From Rhizorhabdus sp. (GTDB lineage Bacteria > Pseudomonadota > Alphaproteobacteria > Sphingomonadales > Sphingomonadaceae): a DNA stretch of 11,935 bases. Each line of letters begins with the position of its first letter. Position 1 is the stretch's first letter. The position numbers and the translations under genes are program-made. Shown here piece by piece: positions 1 to 6,469 of the stretch. Below the pieces are notes generated by a model, which worked only from the letters and a program-made list of their open reading frames with translations, did not search any database and had not been told where the DNA came from. The DNA lies in NCBI GenBank assembly GCA_004297635.1, contig SCUQ01000427.1, forward strand, positions 1-11,935, in the 5' to 3' direction.

Positions 1-914
1 CCGTGGTTGACGAGCAGCACCGCTTCGGAGTCGCGCAGCGGATGCTGCTGCAGGCCAAGGCCGATCGCCCGCCGCATCTGCTGGTGATGACCGCCACCCC
101 GATTCCGCGCACGCTGACGCTCAGCCATTATGGCGAGATGGACGTCAGCCGCCTCGATGAGATGCCGCCCGGTCGCCAGCCGATCGAGACGCGGGTCATC
201 GCGGGGGAGCGGCTGGACGAGATCGCCGGAGCGCTGGGCCGCCATCTCGCCGCCGGACGCCAGGCCTATTGGGTCTGCCCGCTGGTGGAGGAAAGCGAAC
301 AGTCCGACCAGGCTGCGGCGGAGAGCCGTGCGGAGACGCTGCGGCAATTGTTCGGCGACAAGGTCGGCGTCGTACACGGCCGGATGAAGGGGCCGGAAAA
401 GGACGCGGTGATGGCGGATTTTTCGGCCGGCAAGCTCGGCGTTCTCGTCGCGACGACAGTGATCGAGGTCGGCGTCGACGTGCCCAACGCCACGTTGATG
501 ATCATCGAGGGGGCGGATCGCTTCGGGCTCGCCCAGCTTCATCAGTTGCGTGGGCGGGTGGGGCGGGGCGACCAGCGCTCCGTCTGCCTGCTGCTGCGCG
601 GCAATGCCTTGTCGGAAACGTCGCGCGCGCGTCTGGCGCTGATGCGCGAAACCAATGACGGCTTCCGCATCGCGGAGGAGGATCTGCGCCTGCGCGGCGC
701 GGGTGAGATCCTCGGCACCCGCCAGTCCGGCGAAGCGGCCTTTCGCCTCGCCGGCCCCGAGCGCACCGCTGCCCTGATCGATGCAGCCACCCAGGACGCC
801 CGGCTGCTCGTCGATCGCGACGGCGGCCTCGACAGCGAGCGCGGCCAGGCGGCACGCATCGCGCTCTACCTGTTCGAACGGGATGCGGCTGTCGGACTGC
901 TGCGGGCGGGCTAG
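1..914 (+). CDS. recG: ATP-dependent DNA helicase RecG, C-terminal part (5' end outside window)
   Basis: RecG is a superfamily 2 helicase that remodels stalled replication forks and branch-migrates Holliday junctions. About 303 residues are visible, roughly the C-terminal 40-45% of a usual ~690-residue RecG; the wedge domain and Walker A motif lie upstream of the window. Visible motifs in order are the DEQH box (motif II, at the very start, DEQHRFG), TATPIPRT (motif III), ATTVIEVGVDVPNA (motif V), QLRGRVGRG (motif VI with the arginine fingers), and then LRLRGAGEILGTRQSG, typical of the RecG C-terminal region. The reading frame is open from base 3, so the GTG there is an internal valine codon and not a start. 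The gene ends with TAG and is followed at once by a strong hairpin. It converges on the PilZ gene. The family call is very secure. Confidence 0.97.
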   Translation, partial: VVDEQHRFGVAQRMLLQAKADRPPHLLVMTATPIPRTLTLSHYGEMDVSRLDEMPPGRQPIETRVIAGERLDEIAGALGRHLAAGRQAYWVCPLVEESEQSDQAAAESRAETLRQLFGDKVGVVHGRMKGPEKDAVMADFSAGKLGVLVATTVIEVGVDVPNATLMIIEGADRFGLAQLHQLRGRVGRGDQRSVCLLLRGNALSETSRARLALMRETNDGFRIAEEDLRLRGAGEILGTRQSGEAAFRLAGPERTAALIDAATQDARLLVDRDGGLDSERGQAARIALYLFERDAAVGLLRAG

Positions 915-936
915 GTCGGCGGTTGGGGAAAAGTAG

Positions 937-969
937 GGCGGCGCGGCCGGGGGGACGCCGCGCCGCCTT
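937..969. terminator. GC-rich hairpin between convergent recG and PilZ genes, likely bidirectional terminator
   Basis: A perfect 11-bp inverted repeat (937-947 with 957-967, GGCGGCGCGGC/GCCGCGCCGCC) encloses a 9-nt loop, 22 bases after the recG stop. On the + strand only TT follows. On the - strand the stem is followed by CTACTTTTCC, which is a better U-rich tail. The position between two converging genes fits a shared terminator. Termination itself is inferred. Confidence 0.6.
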
Positions 970-971
970 CA

Positions 972-1001
972 GGCCTGATCGCCGGAGGCGTGCATCAGGC
1001 C
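972..1001. repeat. Second inverted repeat in the recG-PilZ gap
   Basis: A perfect 8-bp inverted repeat (GGCCTGAT/ATCAGGCC, 972-979 with 994-1001) has a 14-nt loop. It lies between the 937-967 hairpin and the PilZ stop codon. No T tract follows on either strand, so it may assist termination or 3'-end protection of the PilZ transcript rather than terminate by itself. Confidence 0.45.
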
Positions 1002-1011
1002 CGAAACATGA

Positions 1012-1377
1012 TCATCCCATCGGCCAGCGCTGGCGTTTCTGCCGCGCCGCGTTGAGCATCGCCGTATAGGCATAATGGTCGATCGGCTTGATGAACTCGG
1101 CACCGACCCGGCCGCCGAGCGACCACACCACCTTGGCGGTCACCTGGCCCAGCCGGGGCAGGGCGAGGCGGACGATCGAGCCCTTTGGGGTCTCGCCATA
1201 TTCGCGGACCATGAAGCCCAGCGGCGAGATGTTCACCAGCAGCACGTCGCTGCCGTGATGGTCTCTCGTGAACATGCGGGTGGGCAGCGCCACCTCGTCG
1301 CGCGGAGCCCGGCGCTGCTCGGCATATTTGGCGTCGTCGTCGCTGCCCGTCGTCAATATTTCCGCGCTCTGGCTCAT
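1012..1377 (-). CDS. PilZ-domain protein (predicted c-di-GMP binding)
   Basis: This is a small single-domain protein of 121 residues. The two halves of the PilZ c-di-GMP signature are visible: RxxxR as R22-RAP-R26 (QRRAPR), and N49-I-S-P-L-G54, matching [D/N]xSxxG, on the following strand. The rest, including KVVWSLGGRVGAEFI, fits the PilZ beta-barrel. Such proteins bind cyclic di-GMP and pass the signal to motility, polysaccharide or other outputs; the target cannot be read from this sequence. The open frame extends upstream to 1509, but I choose the ATG at 1377 because AAGGA lies 9 bases before it and the domain needs no more. The upstream 44 codons do not resemble protein. The gene seems to be transcribed alone. 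It lies 139 bases downstream of the DUF885 gene on the same strand, with a weak hairpin between. Confidence 0.9.
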   Translation of the reverse strand: MSQSAEILTTGSDDDAKYAEQRRAPRDEVALPTRMFTRDHHGSDVLLVNISPLGFMVREYGETPKGSIVRLALPRLGQVTAKVVWSLGGRVGAEFIKPIDHYAYTAMLNAARQKRQRWPMG

Positions 1378-1386
1378 GATCTCATG

Positions 1387-1391
1387 TCCTT
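1387..1391 (-). promoter_or_regulatory. Shine-Dalgarno of the PilZ gene
   Basis: On the - strand AAGGA lies 9 bases before the ATG at 1377. It decides the start against the longer open frame. A second ATG sits between this site and the chosen start but is out of frame and hits a stop after two codons. Confidence 0.7.
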
Positions 1392-1484
1392 GTTTCAACA
1401 CGAGAATTGCCCAGCGGCTTTGCGAAGTTGTTAATCGTTTCGGTGAATGAAGGGTTAAGCCCGATTCTTGCGACCAAGGTCTAA

Positions 1485-1503
1485 GGCCCGGCGCGGAAGG
1501 GCC
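1485..1503 (-). terminator. Weak terminator candidate after the DUF885 gene
   Basis: On the - strand GGCCC and GGGCC form a 5-bp stem with a 9-nt loop, followed by TTAGACCTT. It lies 14 bases beyond the DUF885 stop. The stem is short and the tail is only moderately T-rich, so the call is weak. Confidence 0.3.
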
Positions 1504-1516
1504 CCGCACGAATGCA

Positions 1517-2797
1517 TCAGCGCCGCAGGTCGACCGGGAGAATCGGCTGGGAGATGATCGTCTCCATCCTTTTCCAGCGCGCCGCTGGCGAAGCGCCGGA
1601 ACGCGCCAGATCCCGGGCCACCATGTCCTGGCCCAGGCCGTAATTGATCACATAGCTGCGGTAATTGTCGGTGAAACTCAGCGACTGTTCGGCGCGCTTG
1701 CGGCTGATCAGCTGGTAGCGCTGGATCAGGTTTAGCGCTTCCGCGCGGTTAACCTTTCCGTCGAGATAGGCGGCGGCGATCGTCATCCGCGCCCCGGCGA
1801 GCTGGTGGAGCAGATCGAGCAGCCGATCATAGTCGGCCGCCCCCTTCGGATCGAGCCCGGCGAGCGGATAGAGCTTCGCCGCCTCGAAGCGCGCCCGCTC
1901 CGCGCCGGGAAAGGCCAGATCGATCCCGGCATTGGCCGATCCTTCGGCGATCAGGCTCTGTGGACTGAACAGCGGATAGACGGTGAACTCGACCCAGCCC
2001 CTCGCGCGGGCGAGATTGCGCTCCAGCAGCAAGTTGAGCAGGTGATGTCCCGGATAGCCCTCATGGCAGCCGAGATCGACCGCGCGATCGATCCGTACCG
2101 GCAGGTCGGTGTTGACCTGGATCAGGCTGTGGGCATCGCCCTTGTACCAGTTATAGCCGGACCAGCTCTTGCCGGTGACGAACTCCAGCTCGAACCGCTC
2201 CTGCTGTGGCATGGCGATATGCGCGGCACTGCGGGCGCGGCATTCGGCTATGGCGGCGCGCATCACCGGCTCCAGCCTGTCGCCGGGGACGATGAAGCGG
2301 TTCTGCCAGGCATCGACCCGTTCCCATAGCGGCCCCGGACCCGGCACCATCGCCTCGATCTTCGCGATCACGGGATCATAGAAACTCAGCGGCTTCAACT
2401 GCGGCCGCACCCCGAACAGGCCCTCGGCTTCATCGGCGAAGCTGAACGTCGCGCCCGCCTTCATCGCCAGCCGGGTTTCGGCGGCCTTGAGCTGCGCCGC
2501 CAGGAAGCGCCGGCGCTGGCGATCATCGGGGGTGAGCGCTTCGGGTTTCACCGCGTTGAGGCGGACGCTCAGCGCGCGGGCATCCCGGCGCAGCGTGGCG
2601 ATGTCGCGCGGCTTGGCCTTGGCGTCCTCAGCCCAGGCTTTCGGGCCGTAATAGGCGTCGACATAGCCTTCCTCGCGCTCGCCGGCCTCGAGGGTAAGGT
2701 GGACATAGGCCTCGGCGATGCCGTCGAGCGGCGAGGGCGCCCGCTTGGCACCGATGGCGAAGGCGAGCGCGGCGATAAGGAGGAAAGTGCGGATCAT
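1517..2797 (-). CDS. Exported DUF885 family protein, predicted metallopeptidase
   Basis: This is a 426-residue protein with an N-terminal signal peptide (MIRTFLLIAALAFAIGA), so it is probably exported to the periplasm. The family mark is HEGYPGHH, at residues 245-252 from this start, followed about 40 residues on by LIAEGSANAG with a conserved Glu near residue 285. By pattern these are the predicted metal ligands and catalytic Glu of DUF885 proteins, which are thought to be zinc peptidases related to gluzincins; the substrate is unknown. Its length is somewhat shorter than many DUF885 members (often 550-600 residues). The frame is open to 2845, but the extra residues (MLNLFQHDGG...) are only a translation of the palindrome at 2822-2848, so I start at 2797 just before the signal peptide. 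The Shine-Dalgarno is weak. It lies downstream of tyrS on the same strand and may be partly co-transcribed with it. Confidence 0.85.
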   Translation of the reverse strand: MIRTFLLIAALAFAIGAKRAPSPLDGIAEAYVHLTLEAGEREEGYVDAYYGPKAWAEDAKAKPRDIATLRRDARALSVRLNAVKPEALTPDDRQRRRFLAAQLKAAETRLAMKAGATFSFADEAEGLFGVRPQLKPLSFYDPVIAKIEAMVPGPGPLWERVDAWQNRFIVPGDRLEPVMRAAIAECRARSAAHIAMPQQERFELEFVTGKSWSGYNWYKGDAHSLIQVNTDLPVRIDRAVDLGCHEGYPGHHLLNLLLERNLARARGWVEFTVYPLFSPQSLIAEGSANAGIDLAFPGAERARFEAAKLYPLAGLDPKGAADYDRLLDLLHQLAGARMTIAAAYLDGKVNRAEALNLIQRYQLISRKRAEQSLSFTDNYRSYVINYGLGQDMVARDLARSGASPAARWKRMETIISQPILPVDLRR

Positions 2798-2821
2798 CGG
2801 CCGCACTGTACCCCGCCCGCC

Positions 2822-2848
2822 GTCATGCTGAAACAGGTTGAGCATGAC
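2822..2848. repeat. Dispersed sphingomonad-type palindrome (GTCATGCT...AGCATGAC)
   Basis: Arms of 11 bases match at 10 positions (GTCATGCTGAA with TTGAGCATGAC), with a perfect outer 8 bp and a 5-base centre (ACAGG). It sits 9 bases beyond the tyrS stop codon and before the DUF885 start. From memory, sphingomonad genomes hold many copies of such palindromes in intergenic gaps, often mistranslated as NLFQH peptides. It could act as a transcript 3'-end hairpin for tyrS. No T tract follows. Confidence 0.7.
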
Positions 2849-2857
2849 CGAGACGGA

Positions 2858-4081
2858 TTATCGCGTCAGCAGCCCATGCTTCTTCTTGCCGAGGCTGAGC
2901 TTCACAGACGTTCCCCCGACCTCGACGGTCCGGTCATCCTTCTCCGGCTCGCCATCGATCCGCACCGCGCCTTCCGCCAGCTTGCGCTTGGCCTCGCCCT
3001 TCGATGCCGCGAAGCCGAGCCCGACCAGCGCGTCGATCAGCGAGATGCTGCCAGCCGGCACTGACAGGCTCGGCAGGTCGCCTCCGGCGGCGCCCTCTTC
3101 GAACGTCTTCCGTGCGGTCTCGGCAGCAGCGACAGCCGCCTCTGCGCCACGGCACATCGTCGTCGCCTCATTGGCGAGCACGATCTTGGCCTGGTTGATC
3201 TCCTGCCCCTCCAGCGCTTCCAGGCGGGCGATCTCGTCGAGCGGCAGGTCGGTGAACAGGCGCAGGAAGCGGCCGACATCCTTGTCGTGGGTGTTGCGCC
3301 AGAACTGCCAGTAGTCATAGGCGGGCAGGCTCTCCTCGTTGAGCCACACCGCGCCCGACATGGTCTTGCCCATCTTGCCGCCATCGGCGGTGGTGATCAG
3401 CGGCGTGGTCACGCCATAGACCTCCTGGCCCAGCATGCGCCGCGACAGCTCGATGCCGTTGACGATATTGCCCCACTGGTCCGATCCGCCCATCTGCAGC
3501 CGGCAGCCGCTGCGGCGGGCCAGCTCCATGAAGTCATAGGCCTGCAGGATCATATAGTTGAATTCGAGGAAGCTCAGCGACTGCTCGCGGTCCAGCCGGA
3601 GCTTCACCGAATCGAAGCTCAACATCCGGTTGATCGAGAAATGCTGGCCCACCTCGCGCAGGAAGGGGATATATTCGAGCTTGTCGAGCCAGTCGGCATT
3701 GTCGACCATCACGGCATCGGTCGGGCCGTCGCCGAAGGTCAGGAAACGCTCGAAGATGCGTTTGATCGAGGCGACGTTGGCCGCGATGATCTCGGTCGTC
3801 ATCAGCTTGCGGGCTTCGTCCTTGAAGCTCGGATCGCCGATCTTGCCCGTGCCGCCGCCCATCAGGACGATCGGCTTGTGCCCCGCCTGCTGCATCCGGC
3901 GCAGCAGCATGATCTGCACGAGACTGCCGACATGGAGCGAGGGTGCGGTCGGGTCGAAGCCGATATAGCCGGGCATCACCCCGGCGGCGGCGAGCTTGTC
4001 CAGCCCCTCCGCGTCGGTGATCTGGTGGATATAGCCCCGCTGTTCGAGCAGGCGCAGCAGTTCGGATCTGTATTCGGTCAT
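2858..4081 (-). CDS. tyrS: Tyrosine--tRNA ligase (TyrRS)
   Basis: It charges tRNA-Tyr with tyrosine in the cytoplasm, using ATP through a tyrosyl-adenylate. The 407-residue length is normal for bacterial TyrS. Class I signatures are present: the HIGH-type motif as SLHVGS (residues 48-53), [11 protein letters not shown] (75-85), the tyrosine and tRNA pocket region [25 protein letters not shown] (centred on residue 195), and the KMSKS-type loop as KMGKTMSG (236-243). The C-terminal ~60 residues (from about 340) form an S4-like RNA-binding domain with [13 protein letters not shown]. The start ATG at 4081 precedes the conserved N-terminus; no clear Shine-Dalgarno is visible, and the same holds for any alternative. 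The gene is divergent from anmK across 80 bases. No T-box or other leader is visible upstream, as expected for a Proteobacterium. Confidence 0.98.
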   Translation of the reverse strand: MTEYRSELLRLLEQRGYIHQITDAEGLDKLAAAGVMPGYIGFDPTAPSLHVGSLVQIMLLRRMQQAGHKPIVLMGGGTGKIGDPSFKDEARKLMTTEIIAANVASIKRIFERFLTFGDGPTDAVMVDNADWLDKLEYIPFLREVGQHFSINRMLSFDSVKLRLDREQSLSFLEFNYMILQAYDFMELARRSGCRLQMGGSDQWGNIVNGIELSRRMLGQEVYGVTTPLITTADGGKMGKTMSGAVWLNEESLPAYDYWQFWRNTHDKDVGRFLRLFTDLPLDEIARLEALEGQEINQAKIVLANEATTMCRGAEAAVAAAETARKTFEEGAAGGDLPSLSVPAGSISLIDALVGLGFAASKGEAKRKLAEGAVRIDGEPEKDDRTVEVGGTSVKLSLGKKKHGLLTR

Positions 4082-4154
4082 GACGGCGGGGCGATTAGCA
4101 CGCGGGGCGACGGCCTGTCAGTACTCTTGCGCTTCGGTCCGCACCCGGCCAATC

Positions 4155-4160
4155 AGGGGG
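4155..4160 (+). promoter_or_regulatory. Purine-rich Shine-Dalgarno before anmK; start ambiguous
   Basis: AGGGGG lies only one base before the ATG at 4162 but 10 bases before the in-frame ATG at 4171. Spacing favours the second ATG, which would shorten the protein by three residues to a start of MLAVGLMSGTS. Confidence 0.5.
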
Positions 4161-4161
4161 C

Positions 4162-5259
4162 ATGACGAAGATGCTTGCCGTCGGCCTGATGTCGGGAACC
4201 TCGCTCGACGGAATCGATGCCGCGCTGATCGAGACCGACGGGGCCGGTCATATCCGCCCCATCGCCTTCCGGTCGGACCCGTACAGCGCCCAGGCGCGCG
4301 ACCAGCTACGCGAGGCGGCGGCGCTGGCGCTGAGCTTCGACAAGCCGAGGCCCAGCCCGAAGATCGTCGACGCCGAACGGATGCTCACCAACCGCCACAT
4401 CCTGGCGGTGCGCCAGCTGTTGTCGGCAGCCAATGTCGAGGCGACGGACGTCGATGTGGTCGGCTTCCACGGACAGACGATCGCGCACCGGCCCGATCGC
4501 GGCTGGACCTGGCAGATCGGCGATGGCGCGGCGATGGCGCAGGCGCTGGGCATTAAGGTGGTCAACGACCTGCGGGCGGCCGATGTCGCGGCGGGCGGGC
4601 AGGGCGCGCCGCTCCTTCCGGTCTATCATCGTGCGCTCACCACCGGCCTGGCCGGGCCGGTCGCGGTGCTCAATCTCGGCGGGGTCGGCAACATCACCTG
4701 GCTCGGTGCGGGCGAGGCCGACCTGATCGCCTTCGACACCGGCCCGGCCAATGGCCTGATCGACGACTGGATGCTTGCCGAGACCGGATCGCCCTATGAT
4801 GCGCATGGCGCCTTCGCCGCGCGCGGCAAGGTCGATCGCACGGTGCTCGATACGTTGCTCGCCAATGACTGGTTCGATGCGCCGCCGCCCAAGTCGCTCG
4901 ACAGGGCCGATTTCACCATCCAGCCGGCGCGGGGCCTGTCGGCTGCCGATGGCGCCGCGACCCTGACGGCCTTCACCGCGGAGACGGTCGCGCTGGCGCT
5001 GCGCCACCTGCCGGCCCCGCCGACGCGCCTGATCGTCGCGGGCGGCGGCCGGCATAATCCGACGCTGATGACCATGATCACCGCAGCCACGAACATCGCC
5101 GCCGAACCGATCGAGGCGCTCGGCTGGAACGGCGATGCGACCGAGGCGGAGGGCTTCGCCTATATGGCGGTACGCTCACTGAGGGGAGAGGCGATCAGCT
5201 TTCCGGGGACAACGGGCGTGCCGCGGCCGATGAGCGGCGGGGTGGCGCACGAGCCTTGA
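4162..5259 (+). CDS. anmK: Anhydro-N-acetylmuramic acid kinase
   Basis: AnmK phosphorylates and hydrates 1,6-anhydro-MurNAc, released from the cell wall during growth, to MurNAc-6-phosphate, and so feeds cytoplasmic peptidoglycan recycling. The 365-residue length is usual. Family motifs in order are GLMSGTSLDGID (residues 8-19), GFHGQT (101-106), DLRAADVAAGGQGAPLLP (136-153), NLGGVGNIT (171-179), FDTGPANGLID (191-201, whose Asp is the likely catalytic base by family analogy), and VAGGGRHN near residues 292-299, as in the ASKHA kinase fold. The true start may be the ATG at 4171 (see the Shine-Dalgarno entry). It is divergent from tyrS and convergent with the VWA gene. No murQ or nagZ lies beside it, so its pathway partners are elsewhere. 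Nothing in the gap shows specific regulation. Confidence 0.97.
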   Translation: MTKMLAVGLMSGTSLDGIDAALIETDGAGHIRPIAFRSDPYSAQARDQLREAAALALSFDKPRPSPKIVDAERMLTNRHILAVRQLLSAANVEATDVDVVGFHGQTIAHRPDRGWTWQIGDGAAMAQALGIKVVNDLRAADVAAGGQGAPLLPVYHRALTTGLAGPVAVLNLGGVGNITWLGAGEADLIAFDTGPANGLIDDWMLAETGSPYDAHGAFAARGKVDRTVLDTLLANDWFDAPPPKSLDRADFTIQPARGLSAADGAATLTAFTAETVALALRHLPAPPTRLIVAGGGRHNPTLMTMITAATNIAAEPIEALGWNGDATEAEGFAYMAVRSLRGEAISFPGTTGVPRPMSGGVAHEP

Positions 5260-5263
5260 AACG

Positions 5264-5289
5264 CCTGTCCCCATATGGGAGAGGACAGG
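5264..5289. terminator. Hairpin shared by convergent anmK and VWA gene
   Basis: A perfect 7-bp inverted repeat (CCTGTCC/GGACAGG, 5264-5270 with 5283-5289) fills almost all of the 34-base gap between the two converging stop codons. The inner CCATATGG can add pairs. There is no long T tract, so termination efficiency is uncertain. Confidence 0.45.
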
Positions 5290-5293
5290 AAAG

Positions 5294-6469
5294 TCACTTC
5301 TTCCGCGCCAGGCTCCGCATCGCATCCTCCAGCCCGGACAGGGTCAGCGAATACATCCGATTCTCCATGATCTCGCGGATCATGCGCGTCGACTGGCTGT
5401 GCATCCAATAGGGCTCGGGCGACGGGTTCAGCCATACCGCCGACGCATAGACGTTGAGCAGGCGTTTCAGCCAGACGTCACCCGCTTCCTCGTTGAAATG
5501 CTCGACCGATCCGCCCGGCTGGACGATCTCATAGGGGCTCATCGCGGCGTCGCCGACGATGACGAGCTTATAGTCATGGCCATATTTGTGGAGCACGTCC
5601 CAGGTCGGGGTGCGCTCCTGGAAGCGGCGGCGATTATCCTTCCACACGCCTTCATAGATGCAGTTGTGGAAGTAGAAGAATTCGAGATGCTTGAACTCGG
5701 CTGTCGCAGCCGAGAACAGCTCCTCGCACAGCTTGATATGCGGGTCCATCGATCCGCCGATGTCGAGGAACAGCAGCAGCTTGACCGCGTTGCGCCGCTC
5801 CGCGCGCATATGGATGTCGAGAAAGCCGCGCCGCGCGGTGCCGTCGATCGTGCCTTCCAGATCCAGCTCGTCCGCCGCGCCCTCGCGCGCGAAACGGCGC
5901 AGGCGGCGCAGCGCGACCTTGATGTTGCGCGTGCCCAGCTCGACATCATTGTCGAGATTGCGGAACTCGCGCTTTTCCCACACCTTGATCGCGCGCTTGT
6001 TCTTGCTCTCTCCGCCGATGCGGACGCCTTCGGGGTTATAGCCCGAATTGCCAAAGGGGGATGTGCCGCCGGTGCCGATCCACTTGCTGCCGCCCTCATG
6101 CCGGCCCTGCTGCTCCTCGAGCCGCTTCTTCAGCGTCTCCATGATCTCGTCCCAGTCGCCCAGCGACTTTATCTGCTCCATTTCTTCGGGCGAAAGATAT
6201 TTCTCGGCGACCGCCTTCAGCCAGTCCTCCGGAATCTCATGCCCATCGGGTGCGGGCTCCAGGACGCCCCTGAACACCTTGCCGAACACCCGGTCGAACC
6301 GGTCGAGATGTCCCTCGTCCTTCACATAGGTGGCGCGGGCGAGATAATAGAATTCCTCCGTCGACCAGCCGATCACATCGCGATCGAGCGCTTCGAGCAG
6401 CGTCAGATGCTCCTTCAGGCTGGCGCCTATGCCCGCCGCGCGGAGCTCGTCGAGGAATCCGAAGAACAT
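5294..6469 (-). CDS. CoxE-like VWA (von Willebrand factor A) domain protein
   Basis: This is a 391-residue soluble protein without signal peptide or membrane segment. The N-terminal ~110 residues are helical and begin FFGFLDELRAAGI, as in CoxE-like VWA proteins. A linker with WIGTGGTSPFG (130-140) follows, a stretch typical of these proteins. The VWA domain spans about 228-390: the metal-site motif is DIGGSMD (236-242), a DxGxS variant of the usual DxSxS, and GDAAMSP (307-313) supplies the later Asp. Relatives act with MoxR-type AAA+ ATPases in maturing or inserting cofactors in enzyme complexes, as CoxE/CoxD do for CO dehydrogenase. No MoxR gene is present in this window, so the partner is unknown. 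Its ATG overlaps the stop of the upstream transporter by one base (TGATG), which indicates an operon with translational coupling. Confidence 0.88.
   Translation of the reverse strand: MFFGFLDELRAAGIGASLKEHLTLLEALDRDVIGWSTEEFYYLARATYVKDEGHLDRFDRVFGKVFRGVLEPAPDGHEIPEDWLKAVAEKYLSPEEMEQIKSLGDWDEIMETLKKRLEEQQGRHEGGSKWIGTGGTSPFGNSGYNPEGVRIGGESKNKRAIKVWEKREFRNLDNDVELGTRNIKVALRRLRRFAREGAADELDLEGTIDGTARRGFLDIHMRAERRNAVKLLLFLDIGGSMDPHIKLCEELFSAATAEFKHLEFFYFHNCIYEGVWKDNRRRFQERTPTWDVLHKYGHDYKLVIVGDAAMSPYEIVQPGGSVEHFNEEAGDVWLKRLLNVYASAVWLNPSPEPYWMHSQSTRMIREIMENRMYSLTLSGLEDAMRSLARKK

Noticed and set aside
1378..1509. 44-codon N-terminal extension of the PilZ protein
   Set aside because: No ribosome site at 1509, no PilZ-like sequence in it, while AAGGA precedes the ATG at 1377.
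3287..4165. Long + strand open frame (292 codons) opposite tyrS
   Set aside because: It is antisense to a clear tyrS, has no domain pattern, and arises from high-GC codon use.
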